Below are positions 22,181 to 33,929 of a stretch of 64,000 bases of DNA, piece by piece. The stretch is from Marsupella aquatica. Lineage: Eukaryota; Marchantiophyta. Each line of letters starts with the position of its first letter. Within the stretch, counting starts at the first letter, position 1. The notes beneath the pieces were generated by a model that saw only the letters and a list, made by a program, of their open reading frames with translations, did not search any database and was not told the DNA's origin. Where the stretch lies: NCBI GenBank assembly GCA_973895155.1, contig OZ316898.1, positions 7,750,001-7,814,000 of the forward strand, given 5' to 3'. A program made the position numbers and the translations under genes.

Positions 22181-23927
22181 GAGACTGGTGGGTGCTGAAT
22201 GGTGTTTGACCGTAAATTTCAGAATCCCCAGGCCAGGCTAAAATTCAGTACCTAGTCAATACTAATTATTTTAATCTATCTGACCCTTTCTTAAGACCGG
22301 GGCACTTTACAAAAAGGGGTGGACGAAAAGAGAGGTAGCTTGCGTTCTAACATACTTGATCCACAGGTCAATTTGGACTATCGTCTGACCAGCCAGAAAG
22401 GTAGTGCATTTAATATTGTACCATCTTCACCCTATACTTTCCATTTTTGAATCTGGCTATAATATCCAACAAAAGAGTGTTAGCTTTGTCACACTTTTCT
22501 AGCTAAGATGTTGCCAGTAGTTTGGCCAAAATGGGTATGGGTATGGGTATGGTTAATTGACATCAAATTATTACATGATAGATGGCCCTTTTGACTTTGG
22601 AAGAAGCTTTGGAAATGAGTTATGTAAAACCCTCAAAGGGTTAATTTTGATAGTGGAGTTTAGTTGTAGACTTTGTAGGGGACTACTTAAGGAGTAGGGG
22701 TTCACTTTCTAGTGAATAAATATCTTAGGATATAGAGGGAATTTATTATGAATTTGAGGTAAGAGTGAAGGACCTCCACTAATATTGTTGTCTTAGGGTA
22801 ATGTCAATGGTAATTAAATGAGAAGTTGATTTATTGGGAGGGCGGGTCCCACTCTGCAGTAAGATCCCTACTCCCGCCCGGCTCCGCGCGGCACAGAGTC
22901 TTTACATTTGTTCGCATCATTTTGGTTTCGGTTTCTCGACTCTTTGCCTTAGGCTCATTCTCGCATTCTTAGTTTGATCTGCAGTGCCCGTCGCAAGTCT
23001 CACCCTGAACCGCCTCACGTCTTGGCTTAATCGTTGGTGAACTCATTCTTCAAATGTTGGACAGATTTGCATGATAGAATCGAAGTTTGGAGTGGGACAG
23101 ACAAGGTGATCATACCGCCCGCTTTGGAAGTCGTAAACTCGGTGATTTCCAGGACCTCAGCAAGAAAGGAAATTAATCGAGGTTGCCATCTATTTGAATT
23201 GTTGTGGTGCTGAAGTAGAGTCAGCAGACGAATTAGTGACTTGCAGCAAGACTGCAGGAGCAACAACTTATTCATTGCTCAGGTTTTTAGTCGCAACCCT
23301 GTTGACTTCACCGCCCTCGCAGTCACAACCCTGTTAACTTCTGTTGTCGCGCCTGGTCAATGCGTGTCAAGTTTCTTTAACTTCTTGTTGTGGTCTATTC
23401 GCGTGTAAGTCTGTCATCCTGGACTCGAAGCAGAGTTAGATGGAGTAGTACTGCTTTGGACCATGGCTGATGGATGTCATTTCATGCTGTCTGTCCGTGA
23501 CCTTGAAGGTGTGAGGGGTTTACGGTGCAAGCTCCTTGGTTTGAAGACTTCAAGATTCTCCTTGACTCAGCAGGTATCAACGCCTTTGGTTTCTTTTTAT
23601 TGCATGTGATGCCATGGATTTAAATTCTGTATCATCTCCTAGAAGTGGTTCAATCACTACCAGTTACACGAGAAGGTTAGCATGAAGTGAGAATGTGACA
23701 ATGAATATAATCGTGAGTACGTGCTACTCTCCATATACAGCGAAAATGATGAGAGGGAATGAAACACTATGTTCAAATTTGAACTTGGCAATGTGCAGTC
23801 CCACTTACGTGATCAAATTGAAGCAAAAATTCAGTAGCTTCGTCGCGCTGATTCAACTTTGAGGTGTGCTGTACTGCATGTCATCGTGGTCCGGTAAGGT
23901 GAGAGTCTTTTAAGTTTATTGGCAAAG
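22181..23927. other. upstream and leader region of the CACTA transposase gene
   Basis: It contains a GC-rich patch (22838-22895, GGGCGGGTCCC, CCCGCCCGGCTCCGCGCGGC) unlike its AT-rich surroundings, which could be the promoter or untranslated first exon. Donor-like CCG|GTAAGG lies just before the ATG. No ORF of note. Confidence 0.4.
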
Positions 23928-26900
23928 ATGAGTGCCAATCGTGTAGGCTTTGGACAGTCTCGGCTATTCAGAGACTTCCGAAGGAGTGATCTTCAGTTGC
24001 ATATTAGGGATGACAAATTATGGCGTCGACAGCTGGCTGCTTGTAGGTCTGCAAGTATAGGGAAGATAAAGTGCCCTTGCACCATTTGCAACTGTAGGGG
24101 TAACCGTGTGAGTGTTCACACAGTCAAGAAGCGCCTATTACTGTACTCCCGACATCCATCTCAGCGACATTGGTGGGGGGATGAATGTGACACATCAGAT
24201 GAGGAGTGGAATGAACACTTATGCGAGGTCAATCCTCCATCAGAGGGTAGCAATATAGATACTGGAGCTATAGGAGGGTCTGTCATTGATGTAACCTGTG
24301 ATATGGAAATTCCCCGGTTGTTGGAGGATTTGGCATTGCCAGTGGAAAACCATCCAAGTGATCCTGTAGATGAAAGTCCTTCGAGGGAAAATCCAGAGAG
24401 AAGTGGGGAAGAGATGTTTAATATGGATGAGCTCTTGGAGTCCACAACTTCCACACCTCAAGAGCAGACTAGTCGAGAGGAGTGTTGGGATCAAGAGTCA
24501 GAAGAAAGAATGATGAATGCCTTTACAGAGGCATGTGCGCCTCTATATGAGGGGTGCAATACTTCCCAGCTGTCCTTTGTATTGACCTTTCTGAACACCT
24601 GCCATAACAACGGGTTTACTAACTCAGGTGTTGATGAGCTTCTTTCCTTGATGGCAAAACACACTATGCCATCAAAGCATTTGCTTCCTAAGAATCTGTA
24701 CGCATGTAAGAAGCTCATTGGTCATCTTGGATTAGATTATGTCAAAATCCATGCTTGTGAGGATGGGTGTGTTTTGTTCAGAAAGGATTTATTAGAGTGC
24801 GATCACTGTCCAACCTGCAAAAAACCTAGGTACAAGCAGGTTGGGCAGTCAAAGCAGGCAGTCAAAGTTCTCCGTCACTTTCCCCTCATACCAAGACTGA
24901 GACGCATGTATAGATGTAAAGCCATTTCGGAGCTCATGACCTGGCATGCAGACAATAAGAGCAAGGATGGAAAGGTCCGTCACGTAGCAGATTCAAGGGC
25001 TTGGGCAGAAATTGAAGCTAATATAGATGATACTTTTGAGAGTGAGCCACGGAATGTTCATCTTGGATTAGCCTTGGATGGTGTAAACCCGTTTGGTGAG
25101 AACAATCTAAAGCATTCCACATGGCCCGTAATGTTATTAAATTACAATTTACCTCCCTGGTTGTCTACTAAGAAGTTTTTTATTAGCTGTCTTTACTGAT
25201 TCCTGGACCTGAATCTGTAACTGATCGTAACATAGATATCTACATGGCCCCACTAATAGAAGAGCTTTCAGAGCTCTGGAAAGGAGTCAAGTGCTTTGAT
25301 GCACAAGATAGGCCGGGTAAACAAAAGTGGTTTACACTGAGGGCCATTCTATTATGGACAGTAAATGACTATCCAGCTTTGGGCCTCATTTCTGGTCAAG
25401 TGACCAAAGGATACCATGGTTGTGTAGTGTGTGGACCCAATGTCACTTGTAGAAGGCCCCAGTCTCTATCAAAAAATGTGTTCCCTGGAAGCCGTAGATG
25501 GTTGGAGGCCAATCACAAGTATCGTACTCCTGACTATGCTGCAAAGTTTGATGGAAAGATAGAGTCATGAGGCCCTCCCCCCAGGATGACATGCGAGCTA
25601 AAGCTGGCTTATGCTGCTGAAGTTGAAGAGTTTCTGAAAAAAGAAGGGGCCAAGCAAGGAAGCAAGCACTGCCCATCAAAGCTCCATGGAGTCAAGAGGA
25701 AACAGGGTCTTGCCGTGCTGCCATATTGGACTGTGAGTTATCACTTTACCTTTTCTTATCTCTCTTATTTAAACTAGTTATCTACAAGACTCTTTCATGT
25801 GGAAGTTTGAATTGAACAACTATTCATCAGTTTTGCTCGAGCACATTCTTGGTCTTTGTGAGGGAACAGGCCCACAGTGTTTAATTACAGTGTGTAATGT
25901 GCTAAGTCGCATAGATGTTTGGCAATCTCTTAGCTGGCAGGCAGTCTGGCTCTTGGATTGATTATGGGGGCTGCGAGGACGGGCATCTGTAGAATTGGGT
26001 CTTTGCCTAGTCGGCTCTTCAGTTAGTTCTCCAAGGGTCTCTTACCCCTGCTTTGATGACCTGGTACTTTTTGGGTTTTTAGTATTTGTTTTTGTGTAGG
26101 CATGTGCAAATGAATGAATCAAACGATTAGAATATATTGTTTTGTTTTAAGATTGTAGTATGCGTAAATTAATGTTTGAACTAGCGAGATATGATTAATA
26201 ATGCTTTGTAGTAGTTCTCGATGCTACCTACAACCGTTTGAAGGGCTGCCTGCAAAACTTTAGAATCTAAATTAAAATCTAATTCATTCTGATAAGCAGT
26301 AAGGGCCTGTCGTATGATTCCTCCTTTCCTGGTCATCATAGTGCCCTTTCTATTTCTTTTGGTGCCGTCCAAGGCCAGGAACCACGATGTAGAGTCGCTT
26401 ATCTTATGGGTCATGTTGCCTCAATCTGCTATCGCTACCTGTCCACTTCACTTCCTTGGAAAGACTAAGATAACTTAAAAAACCCATAGAGTTTGCTCAA
26501 AACCCTACAATTTTGTTACTAACAGAACTGTTTCTTCATTAGTATTCTAAATTGTATTCTAAATTAGTCGACTCTGGCCACTGCAATTGGGACGGGAAAA
26601 TTTTGGGAAGAGCCCACTACCAATCGTTGTTTTCTTATTATGGCAGGGGAGCCACAATGGCCAGAGTCAGTTTATTTTTCTTTGTATCCGTCGCCTATGC
26701 ATTTCGAAGGTAGATGAATCTATTTGGCCACAAGAAATGACTGGTCAAGACTTTGCTCTCATGTTTATAACTTGTTACTCATGTTCTTTTATATATGGCG
26801 CGCAGAAACTTCTGATCAATCATGTCCTTGATCCAATGCACACGGAGAAAAACATTGCGCATAATCTTATCCACACAACTTCTGGGAAGAAGGACATTGC

Positions 26901-28765
26901 TGCTGTCCGAAATGATATGCAAGCTGAAGGTGTTCATGAGCAATTGTGGATGAAGCCTCATCCAAACCAGAAAAAAGATCACTTTGTGAAACCCAAGGCA
27001 CCATATGTCATGAGCAAATCAGAGCTCACACAATTTCTGGGAACCTTGAAGTGTCTGAAAGTTCCCACAGACTTTGGCAGCTCATTAGCTAAGTGTGTGC
27101 GGCCTAGCAATAAGCTGGCAGGTATGAAATCTCACGATTATCATTGCCTAATGCAGCAGATCCTTCCATTGGCATTGAGGAATTTGATGGACAAGGGACC
27201 CCGATTGGCCATTGTGAGTGTGTGCAGAGTTTGGCGTAAGATTTGCTGTAAAGTTTGGGACCCTACAACAAAGGATGCGTTGATGAAAGATGTAGCACAA
27301 ACACTCTGTGCTTTGGAAATGCATTTCCCTTCGTCCTTTTTTGATGTTATGACTCATCTCATGGTGCATATAGTGGAAGAGTTGGACATTTGTGGGCCTG
27401 TATCACAAAGATGGATGTATCCAGTTGAGCGATACCTCAAGAATCTGAAGGGTTTTGTACGGAACAAGGCACGACCAGAGGCATCAATGGCAGAAGGATA
27501 CATTCTCGAAGAGGCTTTAGGACTTGTGACAGAGTATATGGTAGACTGCCAATCTACAAGGAGGCGTGTTTGGGATGCTGAAGAGGAGGAAGGAGTTAAA
27601 GGGGTGGTGTTGGAAGGGGCCTCATGCAAAGTCACTCTGACTGTGGTAGATCGAGATGCTGCTCATACATACTACCTACAGAATAATTTGTTGGTAACAC
27701 CATGGTTGAGGTAAATTGTTACTTGCGCAACTATTATTTATGACACACTTTGTAACTTGCTGATAATAATTCAGATATTGTCATTAGTGGTTGATATTGT
27801 ACGTTTTTGGATTGGTTTGCAGGCTCTATGAGAATGCAGAGGAAGAGAGAAGAAGACAGAGGGAAGCTTTTGTCCAACAAAATAACCAGACACGGCCTCC
27901 ACGCAGTCGTAGAGCAGCAACTTATCCTCAAGAATTGGAGGGAATTCCCTTTGGGGTTTGGTTTAGGAATGAGATTTCCGAAGCTAACCTTGATGATGAT
28001 GAAAACAAGTTGTTGTTGAGGGCTATTTCCTTTCCCCCAAGCCAGCATGGTCTGACGTATACTTCAATGAAGGCTTATGGAAATCATTACAGGGTAATGC
28101 GCTGTAAAGGAAGGGATGGTAGTTGGCGTGAGCTATCCCATCTTAGGGACACAGATTGTCAAGGGTACGCTACATTTGACAGTGGGTTGGCCACCACTTT
28201 CCACGAGCAGAGAAGGGATCAGTCAGGAGTTGCTTTGGCTAAGCAAACCTACGTTGGGGTTCTCACCCAGATTCTTAAACTTGACTATGGACCACTATTG
28301 CGTTTAGAACCAGCCATTATCCTCAAGGCAAAATGGGTCCGGTCAAAGTGGGGACCAGACAATACTGGTCCATCTATGAAACATGATGAAACTGGTCTCT
28401 GGCTGGCCAACTTTAACATGCCTTATCCTGCAGCCGAGAAGTTAGACTATGTCTTGCCTGGTCAAGTTGAGCAAGTTTTCTTCTATCCTAACGAGGCTAG
28501 AACCTCATGGAGGCATGTCCTTCATAAGGAGGGAAGGTCTCGTAGAGTTGTTGAGGGTATCTATGATGTTGAATACAATGATCTTGTAGACCATCACGAG
28601 GTAGTTGAAGCGGAGCTTGTTGCAGCTGCTAACCGAGCTGTGCCATTGGAGGAAGGAGAGAGCTTAGTCGCTCAGCAAACAGTTGCAAGGGTGACAGATG
28701 AATCAGTTGAAGAGATAATACAGGATGATGTTTGGGAAGATGAGGAAGATTCTGAGGAAGAGTAA
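23928..28765 (+). pseudogene. CACTA TNPD-type transposase, damaged (3 exons)
   Basis: Exons: 23928-25732, 26806-27710, 27823-28765. The junction WT|K before LLINHVLDPMHTEKN and the junction LR|LYENAEEE both keep frame across GT-AG introns of 1073 and 112 nt. Order of parts: a Cys-rich N-terminal transposase-associated region (CPCTICNCRGN); the Transposase_21 core with CPTCKKPRY, LGLALDGVNPFG (likely first catalytic Asp) and WTVNDYPALG, CVVC; DPMHTEKN; a DUF4218-like block (FFDVMTHLMVHIVEEL, MYPVERYLKNLK, PEASMAEGY); and a DUF4216-like block (WLANFNMPY, EQVFFYPN). Lesions: a frameshift near 25180 between KKFF and LLIPGP, and a TGA at 25568-25570 before GPPPRMTCELKLAYAAEVEEF. The second half is open to the stop at 28765. 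Confidence 0.88.
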
Positions 28766-28795
28766 CCGTGTGGCTATGTAACTGGTAGTGTGTGG

Positions 28796-31700
28796 ATGCA
28801 GAACTCAAGTGATTCGGTCTTGGATTCGGCTGATGAGTCCCCAGAAGAGTCAAATGCTGAACTCATGGCCTATGAGTTGGAGAGATTGAGGAACATAAAA
28901 GCAAACAACGCCTTCATTGCAGCTGTGATTGGAAAATCTGCGGCAGATTTGAACAGGTCTTGAATATATAGTCCCTCCCAACTTTGGTAGTCCACCTTAT
29001 GTCAATCTTTATATGATTAACATTAGAGTAGAATTTGAATGCGTCCAGTGGCCTGGGAATTGCTATTGGCATTGTTAAATAATGTGGCCTTTGAAAATTT
29101 GCATGAATGACATTAATTAACATTAGTTTGGGTTGATGAAAGGCAGTTCAGAAGGTGTGGGAAGAAGCAAAATGAAACGTGTTTATAGAAAGAAACCAGC
29201 GCAATTGCAGGTACCTTCTCTACCAACAAGGAAGAGTGCAAGGTAGCAAGCGATGAACATACCAACTATGGCAGACAACGGCTCAGATATTGAGGGCAGT
29301 GAGCGGTCAGAAGGTACACCTTACAGTGACTCTGGGAATGAGGGAGGCGCCGACTGGGGGAATTGTGATGACGAGATAACCATTGGGGACAAACAACGCG
29401 CAGGGGTACGTGTCTAATTAATTTTTCATTTTTTTGCTGTGCTGTGAAGGACACCAATTATGGTGCTATATCTTACTAATATATGAAATATGTCCGCAAC
29501 TTATAAGAATATTGAAGACATTTAGTAAATGTACTGATTGTTGACTGTATATTGTTTCAGGCTGTCTCACACACCTCTGCTAAGTATTATAAAGATCCCA
29601 TCACGGGAGTTGTCAGCTTGCGTAAGTTTCCACCTGTACTAGCTTCTTTACATTAGCTATGTATGAATTTGAATATGACACAGCCTATGATTGTGATTGA
29701 ATGTAAAATATGATGGGATGACCATGGTTGTTAATTACTTGTCAATGTACGTTGCAAGGCTTAATGCCAAGTTCAAGTCAGGGTTCAAGTATATTGGTGG
29801 CAAATTCTAAGTCTGAACTAAGATGTAAATCTTTGATATTGTAGTGACCCCTATCCCTCAGGGAAGTGCTATGATGGCCAGTGCAAGTGGACCGTCCCAA
29901 CAGTCAATTATGCGGCAGATGTCTCGAGCTGCAAAGAAACATTGGGTGGATCACACAACTGAGCGAAGTAAAATGGGCATGAAGAAAGCAAGTATTCAGG
30001 TATCATGCCAACTTTAATTCAAACTCTTCTAGCAGATCAACATAGGATCAAAATAGGATGCTTGCCAATTTTTAAATAGAAGTTGGAAACAGCCCCGACC
30101 TTTATCCTACTGACAGCATCGGTTAGTTTGAATCAATCACAATCGACAATGATGTCTCGTGTGCAGATTTGGAATGACGATATTGATGCAAGTGACCAGT
30201 TCCGGGGACGTTGGGCAGATGACCTTCGTGCAGCTTGTGTTGGCAGACTCGACCCTTCCGTGCGTAACATTGCTAAGCAAGACAAGGACATTATTATCCA
30301 TTTGTATGATGTGATGGCTACTAATTGGCAGTATGTAGGGGGGACTTTGTCTGAGAAGAAGTTCAGGTCCCACTTGTAAAAAATAATGAAGGCTCAACGT
30401 GCAAAACTTCACAAGCATTTTCAAGCGATTGGGAAGCGCTTGGACAAGAAGCCTCCTGAAAATGTCAAGCCTGAGCAATGGAAAACACTTTGTGAGTGGT
30501 GGTTGTCCCCAGAAGGACTAACCAACATTCAGAAAATGACTAGAGCGAGAGCAGAAGTGAAGAATCCATCTAAAGTTGGACGAGGTGGCTATCGTGGGAG
30601 GGAGGCAATTTATGTGAGTGTGCTAACCCTTATGACATGATCATCTTTCAGTTTGTGCCATACATTCTCTGAGTGTGCTGATAAATGTTTGATTGCATTA
30701 TTGTGCTGATAGTTGTTCCTGCCTTTTTCAGAAGAGGCAGAGAGGTCATAGCCCAGGTCTATCAGACCTTCGACCTAATCCTTTTGATGACAAAGCAAAT
30801 GGTTTGGGTTGGAGGTCAGATGTAAGCCCATCCTTGGCAAGTACTAAGTCCATCCTTGGTACACCTGCTCACCAGCTAGGGAGGAACTCAATCGTGAGTT
30901 TCTTTCTCTTCCTTTCCATATTGTAAGTACACCTGTCTCGGGTAATATTTTAAGAGGACACAAAGTGGCTGTATATGGCTAATTTTTTTACTCACTGTGG
31001 TTTTCTAGACACCTGTATCCAACCTTGTAGTTGAGCGAAATGATGAAGTGTTTTGTGAGAAAATAACTAGTTCTATCAATACTACTTTAGCTGTTGGGTT
31101 GGCACTGGTGGCTAAGACAATTGCAGAGAGCTTGGGAAATTACCAGCAACATATGAGTGTTTTGCATCAGAAGGAGACATCTCATGTAGGAGGGGTAGGT
31201 ATCAATATTGAAGCTTCCCAAGAGGGGGGTGGTGGACCTGGAGCACTTGGTACGTCAAGCCTACCCACTTCCACAATTAAGGCTGCATTGGGCACTTCAG
31301 CACCAAAGAGTTCTGCAATGAAGTTGAATTTTGTGGATCTGTCCAAAGAGGGTATGTCTGTCTAATTTGTACTCTAAGCTAGGTCATGACCATTTGCTCT
31401 GGGTGATCGAAAATTAAGAGCTTAATTTTGTAAAATCATTGTAATGCAAATGATTTGTAAAAGCATTTCGATCATCTGAAAAATTGAATAATATATGTCC
31501 ATGTCGGTGAGGAAGGTGCGGAGCAGAAAGACCTGATGGACGATGCGGAGTATAGTCACTCTGTGACTGTAAAGCAGGAGGTCTTAGATGATCCCACAAA
31601 GGTCCTTATCTCCAGTTCACCTCAACTAACTCCTAAGACAGGCAAGGGCCGAAAACCTAAAGGAAAGGTATGGTTTTTGTGCTGCACTCAACTATCTCAT

Positions 31701-32523
31701 AGTATAGATGCAAACTTTGTGACAAGGTGCTTAGCGCAGGGGCTCAGGAATTGTGTACATTCAAAGTTTTCTCAGGCCTGTGTTCTTACAAATTAGCTCT
31801 ATGTCTTGTACGTGGATGGTGGATGTTCGAGTGGAATATGCACAGTATGTAGAATTTTTTTCAGTCCAATATATATGCACACCTGACTCTATGCTCTCAG
31901 TCTAAGTTTGTCTAATTTTTCCTTTGATCAGATGCCAAAGGTGGGAATCATGTAGGCTCTTGAAGAGGGCAATGAAACAATCTCAGAACACCCAACCCCT
32001 TCAAGACCTCTAAGTACGGATGTTCTGAAGTCAGCGTCTTCACCAACTATGTTGAAGGTGACAATCTTCATAGATTTCTCCTTTTCTAAATTAATTACTA
32101 TCATTTTGCATCTGTTCACTATCCTGCATTATGCATGATTCACTTAGCAGTGATTACATCCCTTGAAATGGCGCGCATCAGTATTGTTGCAAGCCAAGGG
32201 TTCATTGGCACCGCAGATTAAAAATATGGTCTCTAATTAAATTAGCCGTAATATATTGATTTACTGCTGGCAGTTCAAGATTGGGGACGTGGTGAAATTG
32301 AAGTCCCCAGTGGACTCTCGGGTTGTTGCTCTTGCAACAGTGCAGGGAGTCTGGGGGCAAGATTTTTACAATGGCAATGAAATTCCACCAGGACATTTGA
32401 TCGTGATTGCAAATGAGGTGTTTGAACAGGATGCACCTCTACTTGAGAAAGAGCATCCAAACTCTCAGGTCAAATTTCTGAAGGATGGGGCGACAGACAT
32501 TTCTTGTGGTACCAGAAGTTGAT
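28796..32523 (+). pseudogene. TNPA-like second gene of the CACTA element, multi-exon, damaged
   Basis: A string of short coding blocks follows the transposase. They are: 28796 onward (MAYELERLRNIKANNAF, the usual start of such proteins); about 29138-29405 (ends in acidic DWGNCDDEITIGDKQ); 29562-29622; 29845-30000; 30167-30615 (WADDLRAACVG, MKAQRAKLHKHFQAIG, PPENVKPEQWKTLCEWW); about 30733-31365; 31510-31669; and a last exon 32274-32523 beginning FKIGDVVKLKSPVDSRVVA. The last is the C-terminal domain typical of En/Spm TNP1-type proteins. Most blocks are bounded by GT and AG. In-frame stops after RKSAR (about 29233) and after RSHL (about 30377) show decay. Known relatives bind subterminal repeats and assist excision. 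Confidence 0.65.
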
Positions 32524-33195
32524 GAGGAAGTAGCAAGGAGTTGTTTTTTGATAGAATGTAGTGACTTGAGCTCTTTGGTTCAAGCTCGAGTAGTTTTGAT
32601 GCACAAGCTGAGTTGGCCAATAGACTTGTTTTGTGATTAGTTCATCCAGGAAATACTTTACTGTGATTCTGAACAGTCGATCACCTGTACATTGGGGGTG
32701 AAATGAAGTCTACAGTCTCTATGCAGAATTTTATATTCATTCAATGTCTTTTTGTGTATATTTGCAATGTATATATCCTCTTGCAGTTGATTTCTAAGAC
32801 ATGTCTTTCTAGCTAGGCAATTTTTCAGGATGATTGGAAATAGGACCAATTGGGAGAATTGGTCCAATTATGAAATGACACAAAGGACTAACTAAATAAC
32901 TTCCATGAAGTCATAAATGACTGAGCGTAAAAGACTCAAATATTGGTAATATAAGACATCAACAAAATCACTCCAATAGTAGTCATTATAAACATGTCCT
33001 AAACAACTACAATTATCTCCACGTGTACCCTACTAGGAATTAAGCTATCAAAGTGTCACCTGTTGGCTGCTGGGATGATATAAAGGAGACACGTGTCCAC
33101 TTGTAATTTGGTTTGTGTGGCTCAGACCTTCCACGTGTCTAAATGCTATTTGATGGCTTTAGACACATGTCGTTTCCTTATTTGATGAGTCATAA

Positions 33196-33289
33196 CACAA
33201 TTCAACTCTGATTTTGAGTTATTTAAGACCATCAATTCTTTTTAACGAAACACAATTCAACTAAGATTTTGAGTTATTTAAGACCGTCA
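33196..33289 (+). repeat. CACTA subterminal direct repeats
   Basis: Copies at 33196-33234 and 33251-33289 share CACAATTCAACT, then GATTTTGAGTTATTTAAGACC. They lie about 200-280 bp from the right end, where En/Spm elements carry transposase-binding arrays. A short palindrome (AACTGCAAATTGCAGGTTG, on the minus strand, near 33320) is close by. Confidence 0.75.
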
Positions 33290-33466
33290 GTCTCCCAATG
33301 GACGGTGTCATAAACAACCTGCAATTTGCAGTTGTTGATAAAAACAACTCTATGTCCAAAAGGACTACTATACCAAAGCGACTTGCCTTTGTGAACTCAA
33401 ATGAATGAGTTGTAAATTGTCCCAAACCACTCATAAGCTAGTCATTTTTTCAGTAATAAAAACATC

Positions 33467-33480
33467 ATTTCCTTCTAGTG
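33467..33480 (-). repeat. CACTA right terminal inverted repeat
   Basis: ATTTCCTTCTAGTG, the exact inverse of the left end at 17690-17703. The target duplication TTG follows at 33481-33483. Confidence 0.93.
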
Positions 33481-33929
33481 TTGGTCGAGTGCAAAGGACA
33501 AATCTGTGAGGATCGCCAAGGAGAGGGCGAACATACTCACGCCAACTACGAGGTCGAACAGAGAAATGACTGTTTAGGGACATTCCCGAATGCTGGCAGA
33601 TTCATTTGTGGGTGATTTAACCTGAATAAAGACCTCATGAATGCGGCAACGCAGCTCGCATGGGAAGGAGAACAAAGCTCTGAAATTGAATAGATGCTTT
33701 ACGTAGGAGCGAAGTAGAGCAATTGCTACTGTTGCAGAGCAAAAGAACCTAAATGGCTGGGCTTCTATTACTGCTGTTGTTGTGAACGACTCCAACTAAG
33801 TGTTCTGCTGCAAAATTGACAAATGTTGACTATGTTTGCTTCATGACGATTGTGTGGTGATTCTTAAGCCCGCATTCGAATTGTTGTTCTCTGTGCTTTA
33901 GGCCCATGGAGTTAGGAGAGGCACTCTAG

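Larger units (their letters stand above)
17690..33480 (+). mobile_element. CACTA (En/Spm-type) DNA transposon, 15.8 kb, inside the MULE left repeat
   Basis: The left end CACTAGAAGGAAAT (17690-17703) is matched exactly in inverse at 33467-33480, ending TAGTG. The next bases (GGGTTTTTACAACT and GATGTTTTTATTACT) stay similar. The 3-bp flanks are TCG on the left and TTG on the right. Comparison with the intact right MULE arm shows TTG was the original target, so one base of the left copy has mutated. The element carries, left to right: a minus-strand ORF with an RNase H1 hybrid-binding-like domain, possible further minus-strand exons, a TNPD-type transposase, and a TNPA-like gene. Both transposition genes carry stops or frameshifts, so this copy is probably not autonomous. 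Confidence 0.92.

Noticed and set aside
22700-22725. CACTTTCTAGTG as a possible CACTA end
   Set aside because: The true left end at 17690 matches the right end exactly for 14 bases; this site does not.
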